Assembly (NCBI GenBank): GCA_015146655.1
Contig: VKHL01000237.1
Span: 1-30,154 of the forward strand
Direction of reading: 5' to 3'
Source: Ochromonas danica
Lineage: Eukaryota; Sar; Chrysophyceae; Chromulinales; Chromulinaceae
DNA length: 30,154 bases
This document shows positions 1 to 9,208 of the stretch, one piece after another; position 1 is the first letter of the stretch, and each line of letters starts with the position of its first letter. The notes under the pieces were generated by a model. That model did no database searches, was not told where the DNA came from, and saw only the letters and a program-made list of their open reading frames with translations. The position numbers and the translations under genes are program-made.

Positions 1-111
1 GAAAAGAAGGTAGATGTTTCTACATTATTTTTTCGTTTTTTCGTTTTTTCTATCAAAAATTTGCAAAAAGGATTGTACTATAGAGTTACAAGAGTGTTTT
101 ATTAAAAAGAT

Positions 112-615
112 ATGTTCAAGATAAATTTACATCTGTTAAATATTATTATTTATATTTTGGCTTCGTTTTTACTTTCAGTATTAATAGTCAATTTTCGCTT
201 GGTTGTGGAAATTTCACTAATACTAAAGTTTGCCTTCGTCTATCAATCTGGCGCATCTTATATTCTAGGTAGAATTGCGGAGAGCGCTCAACAAGCTAGT
301 CTTAATGATCAAATCATTAGTCAGCTTTTAAAGGCTCTTACTAACAATTTGAACCACATCTCTGCAATTAGTGTAGACGTCGCAGTTGTCGTTACGTTTT
401 CAACTGTTTTATATTTTTTTATGCCAAAAAAGAATGTTACTTTAAACTTCTTTTTTTACTTAGTTGTTTTTAATTATTTTTTAACAACTTATTATAGTTT
501 TCTGTGGAATTACATCCTAATGAATTCGATTGTTATTTTTAGTTATGTTCATACCTTATGTTTTTATTGCTATTCTATAAAAGAAATTATCTATTTTATT
601 TTTTATTTTTATTAA
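112..615 (+). CDS. Unknown membrane protein, orf167
   Basis: I do not recognise a known family. The 167-residue product starts with a hydrophobic segment (about residues 8-26), then has a more polar stretch (about 50-88, Gln/Asn/Ser rich), a second hydrophobic segment (about 88-104) and further hydrophobic, Phe/Tyr-rich segments to the end. The first half has the same plan as the N-terminal halves of orf247 (next gene) and orf246 (27047-27787): membrane segment, polar loop of about 40-60 residues, membrane segment. I infer it is a shortened or diverged member of that family. Its end overlaps the start of orf247 by 58 bases, unusual in this genome, so either the end of this gene or the start of the next may be misjudged. 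Location would be the inner mitochondrial membrane by analogy only. Confidence 0.55.
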   Translation: MFKINLHLLNIIIYILASFLLSVLIVNFRLVVEISLILKFAFVYQSGASYILGRIAESAQQASLNDQIISQLLKALTNNLNHISAISVDVAVVVTFSTVLYFFMPKKNVTLNFFFYLVVFNYFLTTYYSFLWNYILMNSIVIFSYVHTLCFYCYSIKEIIYFIFYFY

Positions 616-1301
616 TCCCATTTACAATTTCCTATAATTTTATTATTTTTAATAATTTTCAAGCCGAATTAAATCAGGACGTATATAGTGTTATGACTCA
701 AATTGGTAATGGAATAGAGTCAAATAATCTTGCTTTAATAAATAGCAGGAATATTAATATGTCTTGTGTTAATTCTAGTTTGAATTATTTTGCGCTTTTT
801 CTTAGCTTATCGCAAATTATTGTCTGTTTTAGTCTAGTTTTGTTCAAGAGTTTATTGCCGGTATCAAATTTAGCTCCTTTGAGTCCAAATATGGACTTTC
901 ATCCATATTTGGACTTTAACGATTTTCACCACCATTTAGATATTGCTTGGAATTTTTACTCTGATAATCTGAAAGATTTTAGTAGAGTTATTATGGTACG
1001 AATAAAAGATTTGTTAGTTTATAAAAGTATCCTCGTTCGTGAGTGGACTCAAATTAACCAACTCCAAGAAGGAGCTAGCGATTCTGTTTATTTAGATAAT
1101 TTACAACAATTAATTACTTTTCTACATAAGTCGCATCAAACTACGTGTCAGCTTAAAATCTACGGCAATAAGCTCTATACTTTTAAAAGTGTTGGTCTAC
1201 AAACATATTCCGGTAGAGATCTCCATGCCTTTTTAAAGTCTATTGAATCTTTTGATGATATTACAAAAATGCTAGATATGTTAAATATTTTAAAGAAATG
1301 A
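558..1301 (+). CDS. Unknown two-membrane-segment protein, orf247
   Basis: No known family recognised. The 247-residue protein has a hydrophobic segment near residues 10-30, a polar loop of about 45 residues (Asn/Gln/Ser rich), a second hydrophobic segment near 76-98, then a mostly soluble C-terminal domain of about 150 residues. The C-terminal motif DLHAFLKSIESFDDIT lines up with DLDLFFKTLEHSQDIT of orf246 (27047-27787), and the order of segments and total length are the same (247 and 246 residues), so I take them as paralogs. The stop is TGA. It overlaps orf167 by 58 bases and is followed 3 bases later by orf110, suggesting co-transcription. The start is uncertain because of the overlap; an internal start would remove part of the first membrane segment. 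Confidence 0.7.
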   Translation: MFLLLFYKRNYLFYFLFLLIPFTISYNFIIFNNFQAELNQDVYSVMTQIGNGIESNNLALINSRNINMSCVNSSLNYFALFLSLSQIIVCFSLVLFKSLLPVSNLAPLSPNMDFHPYLDFNDFHHHLDIAWNFYSDNLKDFSRVIMVRIKDLLVYKSILVREWTQINQLQEGASDSVYLDNLQQLITFLHKSHQTTCQLKIYGNKLYTFKSVGLQTYSGRDLHAFLKSIESFDDITKMLDMLNILKK

Positions 1302-1304
1302 TTT

Positions 1305-1637
1305 ATGTTAAGAAATGTTAAAAATTTGAGTAGTGATATAAAATTTCGATGCTTGATAATCTTTCTATTGTTTGTTTTAATTATTGTTGCTTCATTTTGT
1401 TATTTTGATTTATTAGAAAAGAAAGAATTAGCTGCTGGTGTGTTAGAACATGCTAAAGCAGAATTTCTATCTTTAAATGAAGAACAAAATGAGCTTACAA
1501 ACAAATTGAATGATCAGATCGAGGAGATCAACCAAAAAAAAGAGGCTTTAATTAAAAAACAACAATTAGAGAGATCATACACTCAAAAAATTGTTGAGGA
1601 TTTTTTTGGTTTCAAAACTGGGAGTAAAAAACCCTAG
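1305..1637 (+). CDS. Small membrane-anchored coiled-coil protein, orf110
   Basis: Unassigned. The 110-residue product has one hydrophobic segment (about residues 15-34) followed by a charged helix (about 38-95) rich in Glu, Lys, Gln and Leu with heptad-like spacing, so it is probably a single-pass anchor with a coiled coil, and it ends in a basic tail. This is a plan shared by many membrane-stalk or tether proteins, including ATP synthase b subunits, but it is shorter than mitochondrial Atp4/Ymf39 and shows no signature that would allow that call. It starts 3 bases after orf247 and is the last gene of the plus-strand block before the convergent spacer. Confidence 0.6.
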   Translation: MLRNVKNLSSDIKFRCLIIFLLFVLIIVASFCYFDLLEKKELAAGVLEHAKAEFLSLNEEQNELTNKLNDQIEEINQKKEALIKKQQLERSYTQKIVEDFFGFKTGSKKP

Positions 1638-1690
1638 TATTTTTTATTTGTTTAAATGTTTGTCAATAGTTAGGCAAATTTATTATATAG

Positions 1691-1721
1691 CTTTAAACAC
1701 ACTGAAAGGTGAGATTTAAAG
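1691..1721. terminator. Hairpin downstream of orf110, possible transcript end
   Basis: Arms CTTTAAA and TTTAAAG pair across an inner CAC/GTG helix. It lies about 55 bases after the orf110 stop, at the start of the convergent spacer. A role in 3' end formation or RNA processing is an inference from position only. Confidence 0.35.
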
Positions 1722-1837
1722 TTAAAATGATCTGTGATAAAATATTAATATTAAAAATTAATGTAAATATTTTTTTTAGAGTTCCTAAAATAAAAATAGT
1801 AATACTATTATTACTTTACATGAACTTTCAAAAAAAA

Positions 1838-1892
1838 GCCAGGTAACTATTTTGGAGTAAATATTAAGGTTCGATTCCTTCTACTTTTGGCC
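1838..1892 (+). pseudogene. tRNA-like remnant (anticodon arm plus T arm)
   Basis: A T-arm with loop TTCGATT (1865-1881) is preceded by a stem-loop at about 1844-1860 whose loop would place TTT at the anticodon position, as in tRNA-Lys. No matching 5' acceptor strand or D arm is found, and an intact tRNA-Lys(ttt) exists at 23100-23174. I read it as a decayed tRNA copy; chance resemblance is possible. Confidence 0.3.
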
Positions 1893-2191
1893 ATTCCTTA
1901 TGTTTTATATGAAAAAATAAGCATACTTTATTTCTTTGCTTTGGTTATGCTATTATAATATAATACATCTATATGATATATATCTATACATTAAATGTTC
2001 ACACAACAAAAATAACAATATTAGTAGTCGAAGTTATATTCTTATAAGTTTACACTATCATATAAATAATGTATACGTACGCAATAAGTCATATTACTGG
2101 TCACCAGCTGCTTTTGAGCAGTACATTTATTTTGATTTAAAAACTAGAAACAGTCTCCACTAGCTTATTTAAAAGTATTAATAATAAATAT

Positions 2192-3688
<1,497 letters not shown>

Positions 3689-3748
3689 TTACCAAAACCT
3701 TCGCCCAAAAAAAATCAAAGCCTTAATTATTGAATAGGTTACATTCAT

Positions 3749-3818
3749 AGACAAAATTGGATTCAAACCAACAACCTTTGCTTTGTAAGAGCAACGCTCT
3801 ATCGTTGAGCTATTTGTC
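3749..3818 (-). tRNA. trnV: tRNA-Val(tac)
   Basis: Minus-strand cloverleaf: acceptor GACAAAT pairs with TTTTGTC except at the innermost pair, anticodon arm TTGCT-CTTACAA-AGCAA gives anticodon TAC, T loop TTTGAAT. It lies between cox1 and tRNA-Leu(taa). Confidence 0.88.
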
Positions 3819-4022
3819 TTTTTATGTTGTAATTAGTGGACATATTGATAATATTGATAAATATAAAAAATTTATAGAAAAAGAGTCATTTTTAAACCTA
3901 CCAATTACAACAATGGAGTCAAATAATCTGTAATATGCGAATAGAAAGTCGTCACATTATAAATCAGATTACTCTTAACCAAATTTTTTAATTTTGTTAA
4001 AAAAACAAGTAATGGCGCGCCT

Positions 4023-4105
4023 TACTCAGTAATGGAATTGAACCAATACCTTCAATGAAGAACAAATTTTAAGTCTGTCGCGTCTACCTATTCCGCCAAC
4101 TGAGT
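4023..4105 (-). tRNA. trnL: tRNA-Leu(taa)
   Basis: Type II cloverleaf with long variable arm. Acceptor ACTCAGT/ACTGAGT is fully paired; anticodon loop CTTAAAA gives TAA, for the UUA codons that dominate leucine use here. It ends just upstream of cox1's leader region and starts 10 bases after the nad5 stop. Confidence 0.9.
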
Positions 4106-4114
4106 TCTCATAGC

Positions 4115-6121
4115 TTACTTATAAAAAATTTTTAATTCTTTTTCAAAGTAGTAGCTAGATAAAAATAATAAAATTAATGTTAAAGCTAATATTTGTAAGT
4201 TATAATTTATCATTAGGAAAAAAGCAATAATTGAGAAAAAAAAATAGATCAGGTAATGAATGATAAAACCTGTTGTTAAATTTCGAACTAAATTCGAAAA
4301 AATATTTAAACTGTTTGATATTCCTACCGGCCCAAACTTCTCAATTAATCCTCTATCAATTTGCTGATAAAAAAAATAATAGCTAGTTTTTAACACTTGT
4401 TGCACAAGAATTTCATTATATACTCTATCAAAATACCATTTTTTATTAAAAAAGTTAAAAATTTTAATAATATTGGTATTTTGTTTCACTTTAAAATAAT
4501 CTTCTATTCGAAAAACATAACAATAATATGCTGCTAATACACCAGAAAGTGTTAAAAAGAGTGGTAATGTTTTAATTTCAAAAGGAAGAAATTCAATATC
4601 ACTCATTACATAATTTTTAGAAAAAATAAAAATAGAATTGTTCCAAAAATCACTACCAAAGCCAATAAATAAGTCTTTCGTTAAGAATCCAATTAAAATC
4701 GAACAAATACTTAGAATAAATAATGGAAATCCCATCCTAATAGTTGGTTCATGAGCGTGTAAAGTAGTATTTTTATTTCCGTTAGGATTTGATAAGAAAA
4801 CTAAAAATAGTAGTCTAGTAGAATAATAAGCAGTACAAAATGCCGCTAATAAGCCTAAAACATATGCAAATTTCCCAACTACAGTCCATGTAGAAGCTGC
4901 AACTTCTAAAATTATATCTTTAGAATAAAACCCAGCTAAAAAAGGGAATCCTATTAAAGCTAAAGATCCAATTACAGAAATTGCATAAGTGAAAGGTAAT
5001 AAATTCTTTAAACCACCCATTTTACGCATATCTTGCTCATCTGACATTGCATGTATAACTGACCCTGCCCCTAGGAATAGTAAAGCTTTAAAAAAAGCGT
5101 GATTTGATAGATGAAATATTCCTACTTCATATCCGGATAACCCACAACAAAAAATCATATATCCTAATTGGCTACAAGTAGAATATGCAATTACCCTTTT
5201 CATATCATTTTGAAATAAACCAGTAGTAGCAGCAAAAAAAGCAGTCATAGATCCAACTAAACAAACAACAGATAGAGCTAATTCAGAATTTTCAAAAAGG
5301 AAAGAGCATCTAATTATCAAAAATACACCAGCTGTTACCATGGTCGCAGCATGAATTAATGCAGACACAGGTGTAGGGCCTTCCATAGCATCAGGTAACC
5401 AAGTATGAAGTCCAATTTGAGCCGATTTACCCATTGCTCCAAAAAATAAAAATAAACAAATTACATCAATAACATTAAATTCGAATAAACCAATATTCAG
5501 AGTTTCAATACTGGTTAACATACTTAGATTAAAAATTACATCATAATTTAAACTATTAAAGAAGACATACATAGTAAACATTGCTAATAATAAAAAGAAG
5601 TCTCCTACTCTATTAACTAGCATAGCTTTAATGGCTGCTTTATTGGCTTGAATACGAGTAAACCAAAAATTAATAAGTAGATACGATGAAACTCCTACGC
5701 CCTCCCATCCGATAAACATTTGAAGAAAAGTGTTACCAGTTACTAATATGATCATAAAAAATGTGAACAAAGATAAGTAAGACATAAATCTTGGGAAATG
5801 CGGATCATTTTCCATATATTCTGTAGAATATAAGTGTACCAATGTTGAAATGAAAGTAACAACCACAAGCATTACTCCGGTTAATGTATCAAAACAAAAA
5901 GACCATTGTATATTCATGGTATTTATTTTTATCCAATCATTTAAAGTAAAGATGTAAACGTTACCTGTATGTATATTTTCAAATAGAAATGTAACACATA
6001 TTAAAAAAGTAATACCAGTAAATAATGTTGTAATTATTCCTGCACCTTTTCCAACACGAGATCCAAATAAGCTTCCACTAAAAAACCCAAATAATGGCAA
6101 CAAGATTATTTGAGAAAACAT
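4115..6121 (-). CDS. nad5: NADH dehydrogenase subunit 5
   Basis: Antiporter-like proton-pumping subunit of complex I in the inner membrane. The 668-residue product is of normal length and has the family landmarks: the LYSTEYMENDPHFPRF region, FIGWEGVGVSSYLLINFW, the conserved Glu and Lys environment, HTWLPDAMEGPTPVSALIHA, and the lateral helix and final membrane segment at the C-terminus (after about residue 550). It is placed between tRNA-Ser(tga) upstream (7 bases) and tRNA-Leu(taa) downstream, so its mRNA ends may be set by tRNA excision. Confidence 0.98.
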   Translation of the reverse strand: MFSQIILLPLFGFFSGSLFGSRVGKGAGIITTLFTGITFLICVTFLFENIHTGNVYIFTLNDWIKINTMNIQWSFCFDTLTGVMLVVVTFISTLVHLYSTEYMENDPHFPRFMSYLSLFTFFMIILVTGNTFLQMFIGWEGVGVSSYLLINFWFTRIQANKAAIKAMLVNRVGDFFLLLAMFTMYVFFNSLNYDVIFNLSMLTSIETLNIGLFEFNVIDVICLFLFFGAMGKSAQIGLHTWLPDAMEGPTPVSALIHAATMVTAGVFLIIRCSFLFENSELALSVVCLVGSMTAFFAATTGLFQNDMKRVIAYSTCSQLGYMIFCCGLSGYEVGIFHLSNHAFFKALLFLGAGSVIHAMSDEQDMRKMGGLKNLLPFTYAISVIGSLALIGFPFLAGFYSKDIILEVAASTWTVVGKFAYVLGLLAAFCTAYYSTRLLFLVFLSNPNGNKNTTLHAHEPTIRMGFPLFILSICSILIGFLTKDLFIGFGSDFWNNSIFIFSKNYVMSDIEFLPFEIKTLPLFLTLSGVLAAYYCYVFRIEDYFKVKQNTNIIKIFNFFNKKWYFDRVYNEILVQQVLKTSYYFFYQQIDRGLIEKFGPVGISNSLNIFSNLVRNLTTGFIIHYLIYFFFSIIAFFLMINYNLQILALTLILLFLSSYYFEKELKIFYK

Positions 6122-6127
6122 AAAAAA

Positions 6128-6214
6128 TAGGATGAAGGGGGATTCGAACCCACGGTATATTTATATACATCAGTTTTCAAGACTAACGCCTTAAGCCACT
6201 CAGCAATTCATCCT
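6128..6214 (-). tRNA. trnS: tRNA-Ser(tga)
   Basis: Type II tRNA with long variable arm. Acceptor AGGATGA/TCATCCT is perfect, anticodon loop CTTGAAA gives TGA, T loop TTCGAAT. Confidence 0.95.
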
Positions 6215-6235
6215 AAAAAACTTTTAACATTTAAC

Positions 6236-6763
6236 TTATATAGAAATATAAAAGTCAAAATTTACAAAAACAGTTTTTACTTCAAGATCCTTATGATTTG
6301 CTAAAGAATAATATGCTATATCTTTAAGTTCAATCACTGGAAGTTGAACTGAAAATTTTTTTAAATTGTTATTTATATGACTAATACTCGTTGATAGTTC
6401 ATCTTCTAATCTTTTTAAAAGATTATGTTCATAAACTAAGGATTTAACTAAGTACCAAATTTCCTCTTTATCATTTAATGTTATATTGCAAAAATAATTA
6501 AAGAAACTATCATCAGTGTACCCTGGAGTAAACAATATATTTTTAGGATCAAAAACTTTTAGTAATGACATAACTTTAACATGAAATGCTTCATCAATGC
6601 GCGATTCGTGTGTTAACTCTTTAAGTGAATCTACACAGTTACTTGAACTTAAATAAACCACAACTTTTTTGATAATTGGTTGTTTATGAGCTCGAAAGTC
6701 ACTAAAAGTATTAAGCAAAAAATAATCTTTTGCATAACTTAAATTATTATAATCTTTTAACAT
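6236..6763 (-). CDS. Unassigned orf175, possibly a very divergent ribosomal protein L5
   Basis: The 175-residue product has no membrane segment and no clear family signature. Length and layout are reminiscent of ribosomal protein L5: a PIIKKVVVYLSSSN strand near residue 29 resembles the L5 strand PKIEKIVVNMG, and the C-terminus alternates short strands after an LKDIAYYSL segment. L5 is otherwise missing from this window although its usual neighbours rpl14 and rps14 are present. The resemblance is weak and could be chance. It starts after a 308-base non-coding stretch and ends 21 bases before tRNA-Ser(tga), so it is in a normal gene position and probably real. Confidence 0.55.
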   Translation of the reverse strand: MLKDYNNLSYAKDYFLLNTFSDFRAHKQPIIKKVVVYLSSSNCVDSLKELTHESRIDEAFHVKVMSLLKVFDPKNILFTPGYTDDSFFNYFCNITLNDKEEIWYLVKSLVYEHNLLKRLEDELSTSISHINNNLKKFSVQLPVIELKDIAYYSLANHKDLEVKTVFVNFDFYISI

Positions 6764-7071
6764 ATGGATATATAAGAAAATGATAACTTGTTATGTTTAT
6801 CATCTTCTAGTAAATTAATACTATATTACTACACAACAGGCGAAAAAGCAACAGCGCCAACTACGCAATAGAAAAACACAGTAAAAACTGTCTGAACCTA
6901 TAACACAAACAAATGGAATAAACCCCTATAGAACACTAGTTTAAGATCGAATATGTAATTATTGACCACATACTCATAAAATACAACCCTAAAATTTTTA
7001 CTTTGAATTATACCTTATAGTATAGAAAACTGCAACAGCTACTGTTTTCGTTGTAAGCCCTACATTTTAAT
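6764..7071. other. Non-coding spacer between nad11 and orf175
   Basis: About 308 bases. I find no tRNA, no convincing ORF and no strong hairpin. It lies downstream of nad11 and upstream of orf175 on the minus strand, so it could hold a leader or a secondary promoter, but nothing in it proves this. Confidence 0.5.
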
Positions 7072-9084
7072 CTATAAATTCCTATAAACAGCATTATACG
7101 TTTTTAACGCTTCTTCTAATGTTTTAGAATTTTGTGCTTGTTTATTATTATTATATGGATTTCTGATCCATTGTTTTATAGGATATTTATTGTAAATAGA
7201 AACAAAATTTTGATTGTATCTATAATAGTTATGTTCATTTTCTATTGCCTCAATATCCGTTAAAAAAGTGTTAGTTAAAAACGTAGCTTTTTTATAAATT
7301 TTACCAGATGGTAATAAATTAGAGACTACATTAGATAATTTTTGTATCATAGGCTGTACTTCTCCTGATTTATTTGAGACTTGATGACGATACCCCAAAC
7401 TTATTAATGAAAAACTTTCTTCTAAATAAGTTTTTGACGGAAAGCTATAATAACTTTTATTCGATAATTCAGATTTATTAGAATTAACCCAAACCGACGA
7501 TTTCTCTTTGGCAAAATTATATAATTTTCTTACTGAAATAGAATCCTCTACATTCAAATAAAGATTTGAATTTTTATTTACTTTCATTTTTTTTTCTCCA
7601 TTTATTCTTCGTAACTTAACCATTTTAACAAATTCTGAATTACAGTGATTATATAGTTCTAAAATTTTATTACTTATATTTAGACGTTTTAATATGCCTT
7701 TTATAGTATAATAGTTTTTCATACGATTAAAAAAGTTTTCTCCAAATATAATCATTGTTTCTTTATTCTTTGTATAGTTTTGTGCTAAACCTTCATAAAG
7801 ACCTTCAAAAGAAGTTAATGTGTCACTTAAATTTAAATATAACAAACGATTTGGTATATTGTTATCATAATTAAAACCAGAAGTAATTACTTTCACGTCT
7901 GATGTTCTATATTTAAAACGAAGCTTTGAATTAATTACCGCATTTTCTATTCTTAAGTTTACTCCTACTAAAAAACAACTTGTTTTTAAAGAATCAAAAT
8001 AATTTTTTATTGAATATTGTTCATTAATAATAATATTTTCAGAAGTAACGTTTGACTTATTTAATACAAGTAAATCTAATTTTGACTCCGACTTTTTTAA
8101 AAAATTTAAATAAATTAAACTTTCTACATCTATAGTTTCATCAATAATAACTGATAAACCCTTTTCTATTTGTTTTTTCAGAAAACTTACACACTCTTTC
8201 TGTAAATTTTTATCTTTTACAGAAATTAAATGATAACCATTTTCTTTTTTAGATGATCTTAAAATTCTATTATGTTTAGTATTTTCATAAGAAAATCTGG
8301 AAACATCTGCAATTATACTGCTTTTTAATTCTTCTGTACTTCTAGGTAAGATCCTATAAATAACATTTTCTTTATGGTCTACATAAATAGGAGATCCTAA
8401 AGCATCAACAGTATCTATTGCTTCTGTACTTCTTAATTCCCAAGGTCTTCCATGAAATGCATAAGGAGCAGAAGTTAATGCACCTACGGGGCATAAATCG
8501 ACTACATTTGCAGATATTTCAGAAATAAATAGATCTTCAGAATAAGAACCTATCTCAGTATTTTTACCTCTATTTAAAGTTCCAAAATACTCAACCCCAG
8601 CTATTTCTGTAGCAAACCTTACACAACGAGTGCAAGTAATGCATCTTGTCATTATTGTTTTAATAAAAGGATTGCATAATCTATCTTCTTTGGTCTTTTT
8701 TAAGCCAAAAAATCTTGCTTGTGAAGATCCATAAGCTTTCACTTGGTCTTGTAAATCACATTCTCCTGCCTGATCACAAATTGGACAATCTAGTGGATGA
8801 TTCAATAGTAAAAATTCAACAACATTTTCTCTTGCTTTTTTTACAAAGGCATTGTTTGTGTATACATCCATACCACCTTTTGCTTCAGTTGCACAAGATG
8901 CTACTGGTTTTTCAATAGTGTCTACTTCTACAACACACATACGACAGTTACCTGAAACACTCAAAATTTCATGATAACAAAATCTTGGTACTACAACACC
9001 TGCTAACTCACAAGATTCAATAATCGATAATTTTTCTGATACCTCTACAAGAATATTATCTATTGTTAAGTTTATTGTTTTCAT
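7072..9084 (-). CDS. nad11: NADH dehydrogenase subunit 11 (75-kDa, NuoG-like)
   Basis: Iron-sulfur subunit of the complex I peripheral arm, passing electrons from the NADH site toward the quinone. With the start chosen at 9084 the protein has 670 residues. The N-terminus is a ferredoxin-type [2Fe-2S] domain (Cys25, 36, 47, 50, 64), followed by the HxxxCxxC...C site (His96, Cys100, 103, 109) and a [4Fe-4S] site CITCTRC (148-154) with a later Cys in DLCPVG. The remaining about 430 residues correspond to the molybdopterin-oxidoreductase-like domain, here very divergent. The frame stays open upstream to 9216, where it would overlap the nad4 stop; MKTINLTIDN at 9084 matches the normal family start, so I prefer it. 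Full length is notable because several lineages keep only the N-terminal half in mtDNA. Confidence 0.95.
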   Translation of the reverse strand: MKTINLTIDNILVEVSEKLSIIESCELAGVVVPRFCYHEILSVSGNCRMCVVEVDTIEKPVASCATEAKGGMDVYTNNAFVKKARENVVEFLLLNHPLDCPICDQAGECDLQDQVKAYGSSQARFFGLKKTKEDRLCNPFIKTIMTRCITCTRCVRFATEIAGVEYFGTLNRGKNTEIGSYSEDLFISEISANVVDLCPVGALTSAPYAFHGRPWELRSTEAIDTVDALGSPIYVDHKENVIYRILPRSTEELKSSIIADVSRFSYENTKHNRILRSSKKENGYHLISVKDKNLQKECVSFLKKQIEKGLSVIIDETIDVESLIYLNFLKKSESKLDLLVLNKSNVTSENIIINEQYSIKNYFDSLKTSCFLVGVNLRIENAVINSKLRFKYRTSDVKVITSGFNYDNNIPNRLLYLNLSDTLTSFEGLYEGLAQNYTKNKETMIIFGENFFNRMKNYYTIKGILKRLNISNKILELYNHCNSEFVKMVKLRRINGEKKMKVNKNSNLYLNVEDSISVRKLYNFAKEKSSVWVNSNKSELSNKSYYSFPSKTYLEESFSLISLGYRHQVSNKSGEVQPMIQKLSNVVSNLLPSGKIYKKATFLTNTFLTDIEAIENEHNYYRYNQNFVSIYNKYPIKQWIRNPYNNNKQAQNSKTLEEALKTYNAVYRNL

Positions 9085-9208
9085 TATTAATGTAAAACAT
9101 TTCCATGTCATAACGACATTTACTCTGTTTTGTTCTTTTTTTTTGAATAATCCCTTTTTTAAAAAAATATGTTTTTTTCTTATAACAAAAGTATTAGTAT
9201 AAAAAGAA

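Larger units (their letters stand above)
1638..2191. other. Convergent intergenic spacer
   Basis: About 550 AT-rich bases lie between the end of orf110 (+) and the end of cox1 (-), so transcription from both sides converges here. It holds a hairpin at 1691-1721 and a degenerate tRNA-like segment near 1838-1892. An open frame at 1936-2163 has a composition typical of random AT-rich DNA and no recognisable domain, so I do not call it a gene. Confidence 0.7.

Noticed and set aside
1936-2163. 75-residue open frame in the convergent spacer
   Set aside because: Composition follows the local AT-rich DNA, no domain, no partner gene and no conserved motif; chance length is expected in AT-rich sequence.
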